Counted from the first letter of the stretch, positions 34,170-43,177 are shown. The stretch: 64,000 bases of DNA from SZUA-442 sp963759175 (GCA_963759175.1 CAVWXP010000007.1:248001-312000); one strand, 5' to 3'. The notes: generated by a model from the letters alone, not told the origin. Made by a program: numbers and translations.

Positions 34170-36242
34170 TCACTCCCACAGGGAAGCCAACGCGTCGGTC
34201 ACGTCCGTTGCGGATCCTGCGGTCCACCCCGCATCGGCCCCGTGGCCATCGACACCATGGGCCGATCGGAGGAACCGGTCGGCGGCCGGATCGAGGAACC
34301 TGCTCTCGAGTGCATACGTGTGGGCGCCGTTCGTCGAATAGCGGTGGTGGTAGAACCGCTGCGGGACGGTCACTGCAAGATGGTCCTTGGCCCTGGTCAG
34401 CGCCACGTACATGAGCCGCCGCTCCTCCTCGATGCCTCCGGGCTCCGACAGCGCCATGTCCGAGGGGATGTTGCCGTCGGCGGCGTGGATCAGCGTCACC
34501 GAACGCCATTCCCCTCCCTTCGCCGAGTGGATGGTCGACAGCACGAGGTAGTCGTCATCGAGGTGGGGCGCTTGGGCGTAGCCACTCGAACTCGCCGGCG
34601 GGTCGAGGGTGATGTCTGCCAGGAACTGTCCCCGCGTGTCGTAGCCGGCGGCGAGCGATGCGAGGTGATCGATGTCTGCGAGGCGTTCGGTGGCGTTGTC
34701 GTAGGAGATCGGGAACACGGCTTCACAGAAGGGACGGAGGGCATCGATCTGGTCGGCAGGGGCGGGTTCGGCGCCTCCGTCGCCCCGTACGGAGGCGAGG
34801 CCGGATCGCAAGAGCCCGATCACTTCACGGGTCTCGAGACCGACGGGGACGTCGTAGGTACAGAACGCTTCGACCATGTCGAGGTCGTCGGCAGCTGCAG
34901 CGACCTCACCGAGGTGTGCCATCACCTTTGCAGCAGTGGCGCCGCCGACGCCGGGCATCGACACGAGGACGCGGTGCCAGGCGAGCTCGTCACGTGGATT
35001 GTCGGCGATCCGCAACATGGCCAGGAGGTCCTTGACGTGGGCAGATTCCATGAAGGTGAGGCCCCCGAACTTGACGAACGGGATCTGCCGGCGGCCCAGC
35101 TCCAACTCGAGCACACCGGAATGGTGACCGGTCCGGAACAGCACCGCCTGGTCACGGAGCGGGATGCCGCGTTCGACGAGGTCGAGGGTCCGTGTGCACA
35201 CCCAGTCCGCCTGCGCCGCTTCGTCGAAGCACGTGACCAGCTCGGGGGTCGGACCTGGGGGTCGCTCCGTCCACAGGGCCTTGTCGAAGGCGATGTCGGA
35301 GGCTCCGATGACCGCGTTCGAGACGTCGAGGATCTCGGGACTCGAGCGGTAGTTGCGTTCGAGCGAGACCACGGTCGCCTCATCGTATCGGTCGGGGAAC
35401 TGGAGGATGTTCTCGACCCGGGCCGCACGGAACGAGTAGATCGATTGGGCGTCGTCCCCCACCACGGTCAGGTTCCCCGTAGGTCCGCACAACTCCCACA
35501 GGATGTCAGCCTGGAGCAGGTTGGTGTCCTGGAACTCATCGACGAGAACATGGTCGAAGAGGGCCTTCACCGCTCCTCCTGCCTCCGACGTCATCAATGC
35601 ACGCCAGAAGACGAGGAGGTCGTCGTAGTCGACGACGTTGTGATCACGCTTGCGTGCGGTGTACGAGGTGAACAGGGCTCGAAGCCCGTCGGCGTGGGAG
35701 ATACACCACGGAAAGCGCTGGTCGAGCGTGTCGTCGAGCGGTGTCTGCGCGTTGACGACACGCGAATAGATCGAGGCAACCGTCTCCTTGCGGGGGAACC
35801 GGGTCCGCGATCGGGTGAAGCCGAGCTCGGTGCGCAGGATGCCGAACAGCGACTCGGTATCGGAGCGATCCATCACCGTGAACCCATCGTCGAGCCCAAC
35901 GGCGCTGCCGTAGGACCGCAACAGCCGGTGGGCCATGGCATGGAAGGTTCCCCCCCACACGGTGGCGGTCGCCGCAGGTTCGCCTGCCCCCTCGGCTCGC
36001 TTGAGCATCTCGGCGGCGGCCCTGCGGGTGAAGGTCAACAGGAGGATGCGATCCGGGGGGACGCCCGTCCCGATCAGGTGAGCGACCCTCGTGGCCAGGG
36101 TCTTCGTCTTGCCCGTTCCCGCTCCAGCGACGATGAGCAGGGGCCCGGCGCCGTGGGTGGCCGCCGTGATCTGTTCCGGGTTGAGTGCATCGAACCGGGA
36201 CGGTTCAGCGAGCGCGGGTGCACTCGAGGATGTATCGAACAT
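34170..36242 (-). CDS. UvrD/PcrA-type ATP-dependent DNA helicase
   Basis: 690 aa. SF1A helicase motifs in order: Q motif (LNPEQITAATHGAGP), Walker A (VAGAGTGKTKTLATR), Ia (LLTFTRRAAAEML), II (DEFQDTN), III (VGDDAQSIYSFRAA), IV (LERNYRSSPEIL), V (LSTIHSAKGGEW) and VI (EERRLMYVALTRAKDHL). It should unwind DNA 3' to 5' in repair. The C-terminus ends without the RNase D/HRDC-type extension of UvrD2. Stands alone, facing the GrdB-like gene. Confidence 0.93.
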   Translation of the reverse strand: MFDTSSSAPALAEPSRFDALNPEQITAATHGAGPLLIVAGAGTGKTKTLATRVAHLIGTGVPPDRILLLTFTRRAAAEMLKRAEGAGEPAATATVWGGTFHAMAHRLLRSYGSAVGLDDGFTVMDRSDTESLFGILRTELGFTRSRTRFPRKETVASIYSRVVNAQTPLDDTLDQRFPWCISHADGLRALFTSYTARKRDHNVVDYDDLLVFWRALMTSEAGGAVKALFDHVLVDEFQDTNLLQADILWELCGPTGNLTVVGDDAQSIYSFRAARVENILQFPDRYDEATVVSLERNYRSSPEILDVSNAVIGASDIAFDKALWTERPPGPTPELVTCFDEAAQADWVCTRTLDLVERGIPLRDQAVLFRTGHHSGVLELELGRRQIPFVKFGGLTFMESAHVKDLLAMLRIADNPRDELAWHRVLVSMPGVGGATAAKVMAHLGEVAAAADDLDMVEAFCTYDVPVGLETREVIGLLRSGLASVRGDGGAEPAPADQIDALRPFCEAVFPISYDNATERLADIDHLASLAAGYDTRGQFLADITLDPPASSSGYAQAPHLDDDYLVLSTIHSAKGGEWRSVTLIHAADGNIPSDMALSEPGGIEEERRLMYVALTRAKDHLAVTVPQRFYHHRYSTNGAHTYALESRFLDPAADRFLRSAHGVDGHGADAGWTAGSATDVTDALASLWE

Positions 36243-36334
36243 GTGTTCGATGCTAGTGCGTGCGCCACGAGCGATCGCGGATACCCAACGCGTACGTCAC
36301 GCTGCACGTGGTCGCCGCCATCGAGGGACTCGGC

Positions 36335-36898
36335 CTACCGCAACTCCATCGGACCGCGTCGTTCCGGTCGCAGCCCGTGCTTGTCGGCATAGAAGACCCT
36401 CGCCTGTTCCATCCACGCATCCGGATCACCGTCGATGCGTACGGCCGGTCCGAGCCCACATCGTCGTGTCGCACCATCGACGTACCCCATGACCACCGGC
36501 AGATCGGCCGAGTCCGCGATCCGCCAGAAACCGCTACGCCAGGGCGATTCCCCGGACCGGGTCCCTTCGGGTGCGACGACGAGGGCCAGGCCATCGGATG
36601 CGGCGAGCGCCTCGACGGCCGCCGTGACCACACCCCCGGGCGACGCCCTGTCCACGGCGACACCGCCGGCACGGCGCAGATACCAGCCGACGATGCCCTT
36701 GAAGAGTCCCTGGTGGGCGAGGAACCGGACGCGAAGGGAGAACGCATGGACGATGGCGAGGAAGATCACGAAGTCCCAGTTCGACGTGTGGGGATACGCG
36801 ACCACGATGTAGCTCCCGGTCGGAGGAACCGATCCATCGATCGACCACCCCGCGAGGCGGAGGGCGGCGTGGGCGAGCCAGGCGCTGAGTCGTACCAT
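36335..36898 (-). CDS. 1-acyl-glycerol-3-phosphate acyltransferase-like (PlsC) protein
   Basis: 187 aa. HTSNWD (His37, Asp42) is the HX4D catalytic motif and APEGTR the second block of PlsC-type acyltransferases. A hydrophobic segment precedes the motif, and FLAIVHAFSLRVRFLAH and GWYLRRAGGVAVDR match short bacterial members that acylate phospholipid or glycolipid precursors. The ATG at 36898 was used; sequence upstream is Arg-rich and would overlap the promoter of the divergent SRPBCC gene. Confidence 0.88.
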   Translation of the reverse strand: MVRLSAWLAHAALRLAGWSIDGSVPPTGSYIVVAYPHTSNWDFVIFLAIVHAFSLRVRFLAHQGLFKGIVGWYLRRAGGVAVDRASPGGVVTAAVEALAASDGLALVVAPEGTRSGESPWRSGFWRIADSADLPVVMGYVDGATRRCGLGPAVRIDGDPDAWMEQARVFYADKHGLRPERRGPMELR

Positions 36899-37004
36899 CC
36901 ACCCACGGTAGGCGCGTTCGGCGCGCCGTAGCTGCCGGTTCGGTTGCACGATGCTGAGCGAAACACATGACGGGCACGCTTTCGGCACGCATGAGGGAGG
37001 CGAC

Positions 37005-37496
37005 ATGATCGACACATCGACGATTCCCGCTCGCGGTGCCCCGCTGCGCTCCCTCACCAAGGATCGGGTGATCGCTGCCCCCGTTGAAGGCGCATGGTCG
37101 GATTGGGCTTCGTCGGAAGGCCTGGCGCGGTGGCTCCGACCGGCCGACAGCCACATCGATCTCCGAATCGGGGGCGCATACGAGATCTACTTCTCGATGG
37201 ACGAACCGGAGGGCTCGAGGGGCAGCGAAGGATGCGTGATCCTGTCCTACGTGCCAGACGAGATGATCTCGTTCACCTGGAACGCCCCACCCCACCTCGC
37301 ACTCCGAGCCACGAACACGTGGGTGGCCATCACCTTCACGCCGACGGCGCCCGACGAGACGCGGGAGAGGCTGGTGCACACCGGGTTCCTCGAAGGTGAC
37401 GATTGGGACGCCTACCTCGCGTACTTCGACGCGGCATGGGATTCGGTACTGGACAGGCACGCGGCCCACTACCGCCCACACCCCGACGGCGGCTAG
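37005..37496 (+). CDS. SRPBCC/AHSA1-family protein
   Basis: 163 aa. SLTKDRVIAAPVEGAWSDWASSEGLARWLRPADSHIDLRIGGAYEIYF and the C-terminal GFLEGDDWDAYLAYFDAAWDSVLDRH are typical of the activator-of-Hsp90-like START/SRPBCC fold, a pocket that binds hydrophobic ligands. AGGGAGG lies 6 nt before the ATG at 37005. Probably cotranscribed with the small gene that follows by 28 nt. Confidence 0.85.
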   Translation: MIDTSTIPARGAPLRSLTKDRVIAAPVEGAWSDWASSEGLARWLRPADSHIDLRIGGAYEIYFSMDEPEGSRGSEGCVILSYVPDEMISFTWNAPPHLALRATNTWVAITFTPTAPDETRERLVHTGFLEGDDWDAYLAYFDAAWDSVLDRHAAHYRPHPDGG

Positions 37497-37524
37497 CGTC
37501 GGTACCGAATCGAAAGGACCCGCC

Positions 37525-37842
37525 ATGTATCTGATTCGACGGATCTACACGGTCAAGCCGGGCGAGGCACGACGTGCAGCGACCCTGATCGACCAACTCG
37601 GCAAGGCCTATGCCGAGGCCGGAACCCGCAGCGACAGCCGCGTGTACTTCAACAGCGGTACGACACCGGGCGAGAAGCACCGTGTCGTGATGGAATGGAC
37701 CGACGACTCGCTCCAGACCCCCTACCGCACCGACCGCGTACGCGTGGAGGGACTCGACGAGGTCGGCGCCCAGCTGCGCGAGATCGCCATCGAGAGCGAG
37801 ATCGAGTTCTGGGAACTCATGACCGACGACAAGGCGATCTGA
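37525..37842 (+). CDS. small alpha/beta-barrel-like protein of unknown function
   Basis: 105 aa. MYLIRRIYTVKPGEARRAATLIDQLG followed by a beta strand (SRVYFNSG), then HRVVMEWTDDSL, is the pattern of dimeric ferredoxin-like alpha-beta barrels (ABM/NIPSNAP-like), but no precise family is recognised. GAAAGGACC precedes the ATG at good distance. Followed 25 nt later by a strong terminator, so it closes the unit started by the SRPBCC gene. Confidence 0.75.
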   Translation: MYLIRRIYTVKPGEARRAATLIDQLGKAYAEAGTRSDSRVYFNSGTTPGEKHRVVMEWTDDSLQTPYRTDRVRVEGLDEVGAQLREIAIESEIEFWELMTDDKAI

Positions 37843-37866
37843 GACCCGACCGTCGAAGGCCAACGC

Positions 37867-37898
37867 ATGAGGGGTGGTGCTCCTGCACCACCCCTCAT
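37867..37898. terminator. strong stem-loop terminator, likely two-way
   Basis: ATGAGGGGTGGTGC pairs perfectly over 14 bp around loop TCCT and is followed by GTTTCG on the plus strand. It lies between the convergent small gene and the YceI gene and can serve both. Confidence 0.85.
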
Positions 37899-37920
37899 GT
37901 TTCGTCCGGTGATTCGACCG

Positions 37921-38496
37921 TCAGCCGGCGAGTGCGGCCTGCGCCTCGATCTCGAGCTTGATCGTCTTGGACACGAGGACGCCGCCGCCCTCGAGGGGCA
38001 CGTTCCAGGTGAGGCCCCAGTCCTCGCGCTCGACCTGGGCCGACGCCGAGAACACGGCCTTGGCATTCCCCCACGGGTCGCTGATGATGCCGAGGAACGA
38101 GAAGTCGAGGGTGATCGGCTTCGTCACGTCCTTGATCGTCAGGTCGCCGTGCAGGAGCCAGTCCGAGCCCTTGGGTTCGACGGACGTCGACACGAATCGG
38201 ATCTGGGGATAGGTCGCGACGTCGAAGAAGTCCTCTGAGGTGATGTGGGCGTCACGGTCGGCCGTCCCTGAGGACACGGACGACGCATCGATGACGATCT
38301 CGACGGTTGAATCCGAGGGGTCTTCCGCCACGACGATCGAACCGTCGATGGTGGCGAAGCCGCCGCGAACCTTGCTCACCATGAGGTGGCGTGCGACGAA
38401 CTCTGCCTGGGTATGGGTCGGATCGATCGTCCAGGTTCCGACGGCGGGAACCTCTCGGCCATCGATCGTGCGGGTGGGCTTGGTTTCGGTGTCCAT
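37921..38496 (-). CDS. YceI-family lipid-binding-like protein
   Basis: 191 aa. GTWTIDPTHTQAEFVARHLMVSKVRGGF, TSEDFFDVATYPQIRFVST and LTIKDVTKPITLDFSFLG mark a YceI lipocalin-fold protein, whose members bind polyisoprenoid-type lipids. No signal peptide is seen, so this one stays in the cytoplasm, as many actinobacterial copies do. GGAGGAG lies 8 nt before the ATG at 38496. Divergent from a MarR gene with shared operator-like repeats; probably under its control. Confidence 0.92.
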   Translation of the reverse strand: MDTETKPTRTIDGREVPAVGTWTIDPTHTQAEFVARHLMVSKVRGGFATIDGSIVVAEDPSDSTVEIVIDASSVSSGTADRDAHITSEDFFDVATYPQIRFVSTSVEPKGSDWLLHGDLTIKDVTKPITLDFSFLGIISDPWGNAKAVFSASAQVEREDWGLTWNVPLEGGGVLVSKTIKLEIEAQAALAG

Positions 38497-38544
38497 GGCG
38501 GTCTCCTCCATCGGAGCGGGCGTCGGGTGACGCGTTCGTTGCTG

Positions 38545-38579
38545 TGTGCAATCAATATAATAGTTGCACATTTCAACTA
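38545..38579. promoter_or_regulatory. operator-like inverted repeats between yceI and marR
   Basis: Two overlapping inverted repeats lie in an unusually AT-rich spot: TGTGCAA (38545) with TTGCACA (38564), and TAGTTG (38561) with CAACTA (38574). A perfect TATAAT (38556-38561, plus strand) lies between, suitable as -10 box for the MarR gene. These are good candidates for MarR binding. Confidence 0.6.
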
Positions 38580-38601
38580 CTTCGCCGTACCCTCGAGGAA
38601 C

Positions 38602-39051
38602 ATGGAAATCACGATCCGCACCAACGAGACCACCGAGGCGTGGCGAGCGTTCCTCCTCGCCCATGCCCGCGTCACCCGCATCCTCGACGAGGACCTGCGA
38701 CGCGAGACGGGCCTCAACCTCGGGTGGTATGAGGTCTTGTTGCTCCTCGCTGGCGCCCCGGGACAGCGGCTCCGGATGAGCGACCTGGCCGACGGCATGA
38801 TCCTGTCCCGCAGCGCGGCGACCAGGCTCGTCGATCGGCTCGAACGCGATGGGCTGGTCGATCGCACCGTATGTGACAGCGACCGACGCGGCATGGAGGT
38901 CTCGCTCACCGACGCTGGACGCGAGCGGTTCCTCGTGGCCGGCCGCCTGCATCTGCGAGGCATCGAGGAGCATTTCGGTGCCCACCTCGACCCGTCCCAG
39001 CTCGAGGTCGTCACGGAGGCACTCACGAAGGTCGCCGACGCCAATCACTGA
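38602..39051 (+). CDS. MarR-family transcriptional regulator
   Basis: 149 aa. Winged helix with LGWYEVLLLLAGAPGQRLRMSDLADGMILSRSAATRLVDRLERDGLVDR and the wing block CDSDRRGMEVSLTDAGRERF. Sits head-to-head with yceI, 105 nt apart, the usual layout of a MarR protein that represses itself and its neighbour. The inducer is unknown. CGAGGA precedes the ATG. Confidence 0.92.
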   Translation: MEITIRTNETTEAWRAFLLAHARVTRILDEDLRRETGLNLGWYEVLLLLAGAPGQRLRMSDLADGMILSRSAATRLVDRLERDGLVDRTVCDSDRRGMEVSLTDAGRERFLVAGRLHLRGIEEHFGAHLDPSQLEVVTEALTKVADANH

Positions 39052-39144
39052 CAAGGAGATGGACGGGACGCCCCTCTCCCCCGAAACCCTTCCCTTATCG
39101 GTATGCGCCCATACAATTGCCGGCGTCGCCAGGAATCGGACCGT

Positions 39145-40977
39145 ATGACCCGATACGTCGTTGCAGCAGCGATCGCCATCCCCGTGATCGCCCTGATATT
39201 CGTGGGCGCCGGATACATCCACGATGAAGTGGTCTCCGGCGACTCGATCAGTCGCGGCGTGACCGTGGTCGGAATCGACATTTCTCGGCTTCCCGAGGAG
39301 GCAGCTGCCGATGTGCTCGCCGCGTACGAGCAGCAATTGGCCACCGACCCGGTCGAACTGGTCATCGACGGCAAGACCGTGAACCTCGATCCCCGCGATG
39401 TCGCACTGTCGATCGACGAGGAGACCATCGCCCGGACCGCCGCCGAGGTCCGCCGCGAGCAGGGATTCCCGGCAAACTTCATGGCATGGATCTCCACCTT
39501 GACCTCGAGCGTGGAGGTCGAGGTCCCCGTGACGTACGACGAGGCCGCCCTCACCGAGCTCCTCACCGGATGGTCCCGCACGGCCATCGGCAAGCCGGCG
39601 TATGAGGGTGCCGTCGTGATCGAGAACGGACGTGCGGTGCCCGAATACCCGCGTGCCGGCCTCACCATCGACATCGACGCAGCCATCCCGCTGATCGGCC
39701 AACAACTCGTCGTCGGCAACCGGACGCCGGTGGACGTCCCCCTCCGCCAGCTCGACCCCAAGGTGACCCGTGGCGACGTCGATGTGGCCGTGGTGAAGGC
39801 GAACACGCTGATCGACGATCCGGTGACGTTGCGACGACCGGGGACGCTGGGTGCGATGGTCTTCAGCCCGGCCGGCCTCGCTTCGGCGCTCCGATCCGAG
39901 ATCGTGGTGAACTCCCCTGCGAGTATCGAGGTGAGCCTCGACGAAGCGGTGCTGCGGGCGATCGCCGAGGAATCGGCGGATACGTTCGCCATTCCGCCGG
40001 TGGACGCAAGCTTCACGTTCGACGATGAAACCAAGACCTTGTCGGTGGTCCCCTCCGAGATCGGCATGCGCGTCGACATCGATGCGGTCCCCGCTCTCGT
40101 TGCCCGGGCCGCCATCAGCAACGGAACGGCACAGCTCCCGATGACCACCGGGGACGAGGCGGCGTTCACGACCGAGATGGCCGAAGCGATGGGGCCCTTC
40201 GGGGAGGTCTCGTCGTTCACCACCTACCACCCGTGTTGCCAATCGCGGGTCACGAATATCCAACTGCTCGCCGACACGATCCGCGGTTCCATCGTGATGC
40301 CGGACGAGGTGTTCTCCATCAACGACACCGCTGGCCAGCGAACGACCGCCAAGGGATACGTGCGGGCAGGCGCCATCATCAACGGCCGGGTCGAGTGTTG
40401 CGATTCGGCGGTCAACATCGGCGGAGGCACCAGCCAGTTCGCCACGACCCTCTACAACACCGTGTTCTTCGGGTGCTACGAGGACGTGTTCCACCAGCCC
40501 CACAGCCTCTACTTCTCGAGGTACCCCTTCGTGCGCGAGGCGACGCTCGGATTCCCGGCGCCCGATGTGAAGTTCCGCAACGACTCGCAATCCGTCGTGT
40601 ACATCGACACCACCTACACCTCTGGCTCGATCACGGTGACCTTCTACGGCAACAACGGCGGGCGTGAGTGTGAAGCCGAACGCAATGGCAACACCGTGAC
40701 GCGCATCATGACCTGGCCCGACGGACGGGTGACGACCCAGGACTGGACCTGGAACTACCGCCAACCCCGCGAGGACGAGCCAGAACCGACGACGACCACC
40801 ACCACGGCACCCACGACGACAACGACGGCTCCTCCCGCCATCGACCACCACGACCACGGCACCCACGACGACGACAACGGCGCCCACTACCACCACGACT
40901 ACGGCGCCAACGACGACGACCACGACGGCCGCCACGACCACGACGACAACAACCCAGGCGCCGTGAGCGAGTTCTGA
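39145..40977 (+). CDS. VanW-family protein with peptidoglycan-binding-like (YoaR) domains, altered C-terminal tail
   Basis: 610 aa. Signal anchor (4-25), two YoaR-like domains (about 30-370), then the VanW domain (about 355-520: FTTYHPCCQSRVTNIQLLADTIRGSIVMPDEVFSINDTAGQRT, NIGGGTSQFATTLYNTVFF). VanW proteins act at the cell wall, exact role unknown. The tail begins as a Thr/Pro linker (TTTTTTAPTTTTTAP) and then turns into a His/Asp-rich run (HHDHGTHDDDNGAH) to the end. In the +1 frame from 40838 the same DNA reads on as T-T-T-T-T-A-P repeats to a TGA at 40964, so the tail has been shifted by one base. Confidence 0.85.
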   Translation: MTRYVVAAAIAIPVIALIFVGAGYIHDEVVSGDSISRGVTVVGIDISRLPEEAAADVLAAYEQQLATDPVELVIDGKTVNLDPRDVALSIDEETIARTAAEVRREQGFPANFMAWISTLTSSVEVEVPVTYDEAALTELLTGWSRTAIGKPAYEGAVVIENGRAVPEYPRAGLTIDIDAAIPLIGQQLVVGNRTPVDVPLRQLDPKVTRGDVDVAVVKANTLIDDPVTLRRPGTLGAMVFSPAGLASALRSEIVVNSPASIEVSLDEAVLRAIAEESADTFAIPPVDASFTFDDETKTLSVVPSEIGMRVDIDAVPALVARAAISNGTAQLPMTTGDEAAFTTEMAEAMGPFGEVSSFTTYHPCCQSRVTNIQLLADTIRGSIVMPDEVFSINDTAGQRTTAKGYVRAGAIINGRVECCDSAVNIGGGTSQFATTLYNTVFFGCYEDVFHQPHSLYFSRYPFVREATLGFPAPDVKFRNDSQSVVYIDTTYTSGSITVTFYGNNGGRECEAERNGNTVTRIMTWPDGRVTTQDWTWNYRQPREDEPEPTTTTTTAPTTTTTAPPAIDHHDHGTHDDDNGAHYHHDYGANDDDHDGRHDHDDNNPGAVSEF

Positions 40978-41213
40978 GTTGTGAGCTTTGAGCTCTGAGC
41001 CGGTGAGCTGTTGGCTCACCATCACCCCTCGCCGTTCACCGTCAACCGTGAGCGAGTACTGAGCTTTGAGCTCTGAGCTTTGAGCCGGTGAGCCGTTGGC
41101 TCACCATCACCCCTCGAGGTTCACCGTGAACCGTGAACCGTGAACCGTCAACCGTGAACTCCCCCACGGCTCAAGGCTCAAGGCTCAAAGCTCAAGCGCT
41201 CAAAGCTCTGCGT
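40978..41213. repeat. heptanucleotide repeat tract
   Basis: Almost the whole space between the VanW and LtrA genes is built of degenerate tandem 7-mers: GAGCTTT/GAGCTCT/GAGCCGG, then GTGAACC (several copies at about 41120-41158), then GGCTCAA/AGCTCAA to 41210. Two longer units of about 80 bp repeat, each with a 7-bp hairpin GGTGAGC...GCTCACC (41002-41020 and 41087-41105) followed by ATCACCCCTCG. The AGCTCAA unit recurs at 7729-7772. Confidence 0.8.
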
Positions 41214-42395
41214 TCACGGTGCCTTGTCTTCAGGCACCGACAGCGCCAGGATGTCCGCGCCCACCTCGACGGCGATGACCACGACGACGAGGCTCACGGT
41301 TGCGACCGGGCCGAGGAACGCCAGGGCACCGATCACCGCTACAGCGGCGATGCCGATCACCCGATTCCCCACGATCCGTCGTTTGACGTGCTCGGCCTTC
41401 TGGCCCACCGAGGCGAACTGGATGACCGCCATGGACCCGAGGACCATGATGACGCCGAAGATGAAGACGAGGCGTTCATCGGTGTGATAGACGTGGTCGC
41501 CGTCTGCGGCGACGATGGCGTGCTCGATACCGATGCCGACCATGGCGAGACCGATGGCGAGGGGAAGGTGCGTGTAGATCCACGCGGTCGGCCTCCACGC
41601 CTTGGCCGCCCCACGACGTCGCACCACGAACCCGTCGAGGTTGTCGAAGTGGATCCACCACAGGCCCGTCGCCACCATGATCCCGAAAGCACCGACGAGG
41701 GTCGTCGTCCACTGCCATGACACGTGGCTCAGGCCGACCGTGACGGCGACGATCGTCTCCCCGAGCACGAGGATCGTGAAGAGCCCGAACCGCTCGGGAA
41801 GATGGGATACGTCCAGCGGCACCGAAGCCTGCGCCTTGCGCATGATGTAGGGCGTGGCGAGGTCGATGGCGAGGGCGACCCCCCACAACACGAACCTCCA
41901 GGGTTCCGGCGTGACCACCGACACGAGCCACAACCCGGCGGCGATCGAGAACCCGGTCAGGTAGCCGCGAACGAGATGTCGAGCCTCATCGACGTGGCGA
42001 TACACCCGCACGTACATCACGATGAGCACGAGGCGGGACAACGCATAGGCAGCAGCGAACACCGTCGTCGAGCCCGATACATCGGTCGAGAGGCTGGCGG
42101 CGAGCATCGCGATGGTGATCATCTGCACCCCGGCCAGCAATCGGTACACGAGGTCGTCGGTGTCGAATCGGTCGGCGTAGAACGTGTGGCTCGCCCACAA
42201 CCACCAGATCAGGGCGAAGAACGCCGCATAGGACGACCAGCCGATGAACGAGGAGTCCTTTGCCAACCGCACGCCGAGGATCGCCACGGCAGCCACGAAC
42301 ACGAGGTCGTAGAAGAGTTCCAGCCACGTAGCGCTTCGCTCCCCCTCCTCGTGGATCGTGCGCAGCTGGGGTGGCTTGATGGCTGCCAGCCTCAC
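41214..42395 (-). CDS. low-temperature-requirement A (LtrA)-family membrane protein
   Basis: 393 aa. Twelve or so hydrophobic helices; WLELFYDLVFVAAVAILG at the start, LPERFGLFTILVLGETIVAVTVG in the middle and WIHFDN after it are the LtrA family marks. Role not known beyond a link to cold growth in Listeria. GTG start at 42395 overlaps the stop of the metallo-hydrolase gene (GTGA). Ends at the heptad repeat tract. Confidence 0.9.
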   Translation of the reverse strand: MRLAAIKPPQLRTIHEEGERSATWLELFYDLVFVAAVAILGVRLAKDSSFIGWSSYAAFFALIWWLWASHTFYADRFDTDDLVYRLLAGVQMITIAMLAASLSTDVSGSTTVFAAAYALSRLVLIVMYVRVYRHVDEARHLVRGYLTGFSIAAGLWLVSVVTPEPWRFVLWGVALAIDLATPYIMRKAQASVPLDVSHLPERFGLFTILVLGETIVAVTVGLSHVSWQWTTTLVGAFGIMVATGLWWIHFDNLDGFVVRRRGAAKAWRPTAWIYTHLPLAIGLAMVGIGIEHAIVAADGDHVYHTDERLVFIFGVIMVLGSMAVIQFASVGQKAEHVKRRIVGNRVIGIAAVAVIGALAFLGPVATVSLVVVVIAVEVGADILALSVPEDKAP

Positions 42396-43177
42396 AGCGC
42401 TATCTCCATGCCCTGACGGACGGCATCCGTGGCGGGATGCAAGGTGCGAACGCGCTCGACGATCGCCTCCATCGCTTCGTCGGTCCTTCGCGGATCGTGA
42501 CTCGTGAGCAGGAGACTGGGCACGTCGGCGGTCCGCACGAGCGCTACCGCGTCCTCGAAGGTCGAGTGCCCCCAGCCGCGATGGGATTCGCGCTCGTCCA
42601 CCACGTACTGGGCGTCGTGGACGATGAGGTCGACGCCCGTCACCGCCGTGAGGATCGCATCGTCGATGTCGGTCCCCGCCTCGTGGTCCGTGATGATCGC
42701 GATCGATCGGTTCGGGCCGTCGATGCGATACCCGATGGCCGACTGGGGGTGGTTCACAGGGAACGACGAGATGCGGCACCCTGCCACGTCCACCTCGCCC
42801 TCCATCGTCGAACACACGAGCGCTGCATCGGACGCAACCGACACGGGGAACAGCGGCGGCGAGATCGCTCGCTCGAGAATCGGGCCGGGTTCGCCAGGGC
42901 CGAAGAGGCGAACGTCACATCCACCGCTCCACAGCTCGTCGAGCATCGAGAGGCCCTGGATGTGGTCGAGGTGGTAGTGGGTGAGGAACACGTCGATGGC
43001 GGGCATGAGGGTGAGGCCGAACGTGCGATACGCAGCCATACCGGTACCGGCGTCGATGAAGGCAGCCACGCGGCCGTTGCTCACGAGGGCGAAACAGGTC
43101 GTGTTCCCGCCGTATACGAGGTACTCGGGACCGGACACCGGGATCGAGCCGCGTGCGCCGAGAACGACGATGTACAT
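42392..43177 (-). CDS. MBL-fold metallo-hydrolase
   Basis: 261 aa. THYHLDHIQG gives the H-x-H-x-D-H zinc motif, with further ligands in FPVNHPQSAIGYRI, ITDHEAG and LTSHDPRRTDE. The N-terminal LGARGSIPVSGPEYLVYGGNTTCFAL is typical of a phosphodiesterase-like subgroup often found beside signalling genes (RNase Z/PhnP-like). Could act on a cyclic nucleotide or similar phosphodiester. ATG at 43177 chosen since the domain begins directly there. Divergent from the receiver-reductase fusion. Confidence 0.88.
   Translation of the reverse strand: MYIVVLGARGSIPVSGPEYLVYGGNTTCFALVSNGRVAAFIDAGTGMAAYRTFGLTLMPAIDVFLTHYHLDHIQGLSMLDELWSGGCDVRLFGPGEPGPILERAISPPLFPVSVASDAALVCSTMEGEVDVAGCRISSFPVNHPQSAIGYRIDGPNRSIAIITDHEAGTDIDDAILTAVTGVDLIVHDAQYVVDERESHRGWGHSTFEDAVALVRTADVPSLLLTSHDPRRTDEAMEAIVERVRTLHPATDAVRQGMEIAL

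Noticed and set aside
34167..36392. 741-codon plus-strand frame over the helicase
   Set aside because: Antisense shadow of a gene with a full set of helicase motifs; no recognisable domains and an odd Val/Gly/Arg composition.
37921..41025. A 1034-codon minus-strand open frame extending the YceI gene
   Set aside because: The upstream part is antisense to the MarR and VanW genes, begins with a Val-only stretch that mirrors the ACG/ACC repeats of VanW, and then is His/Arg/Gly-rich without domain pattern. A proper YceI start with GGAGGAG exists at 38496.
41110..41160. CRISPR-like short repeats
   Set aside because: GTGAACC units follow one another without spacers; this is a tandem heptamer tract, and no cas gene is present.
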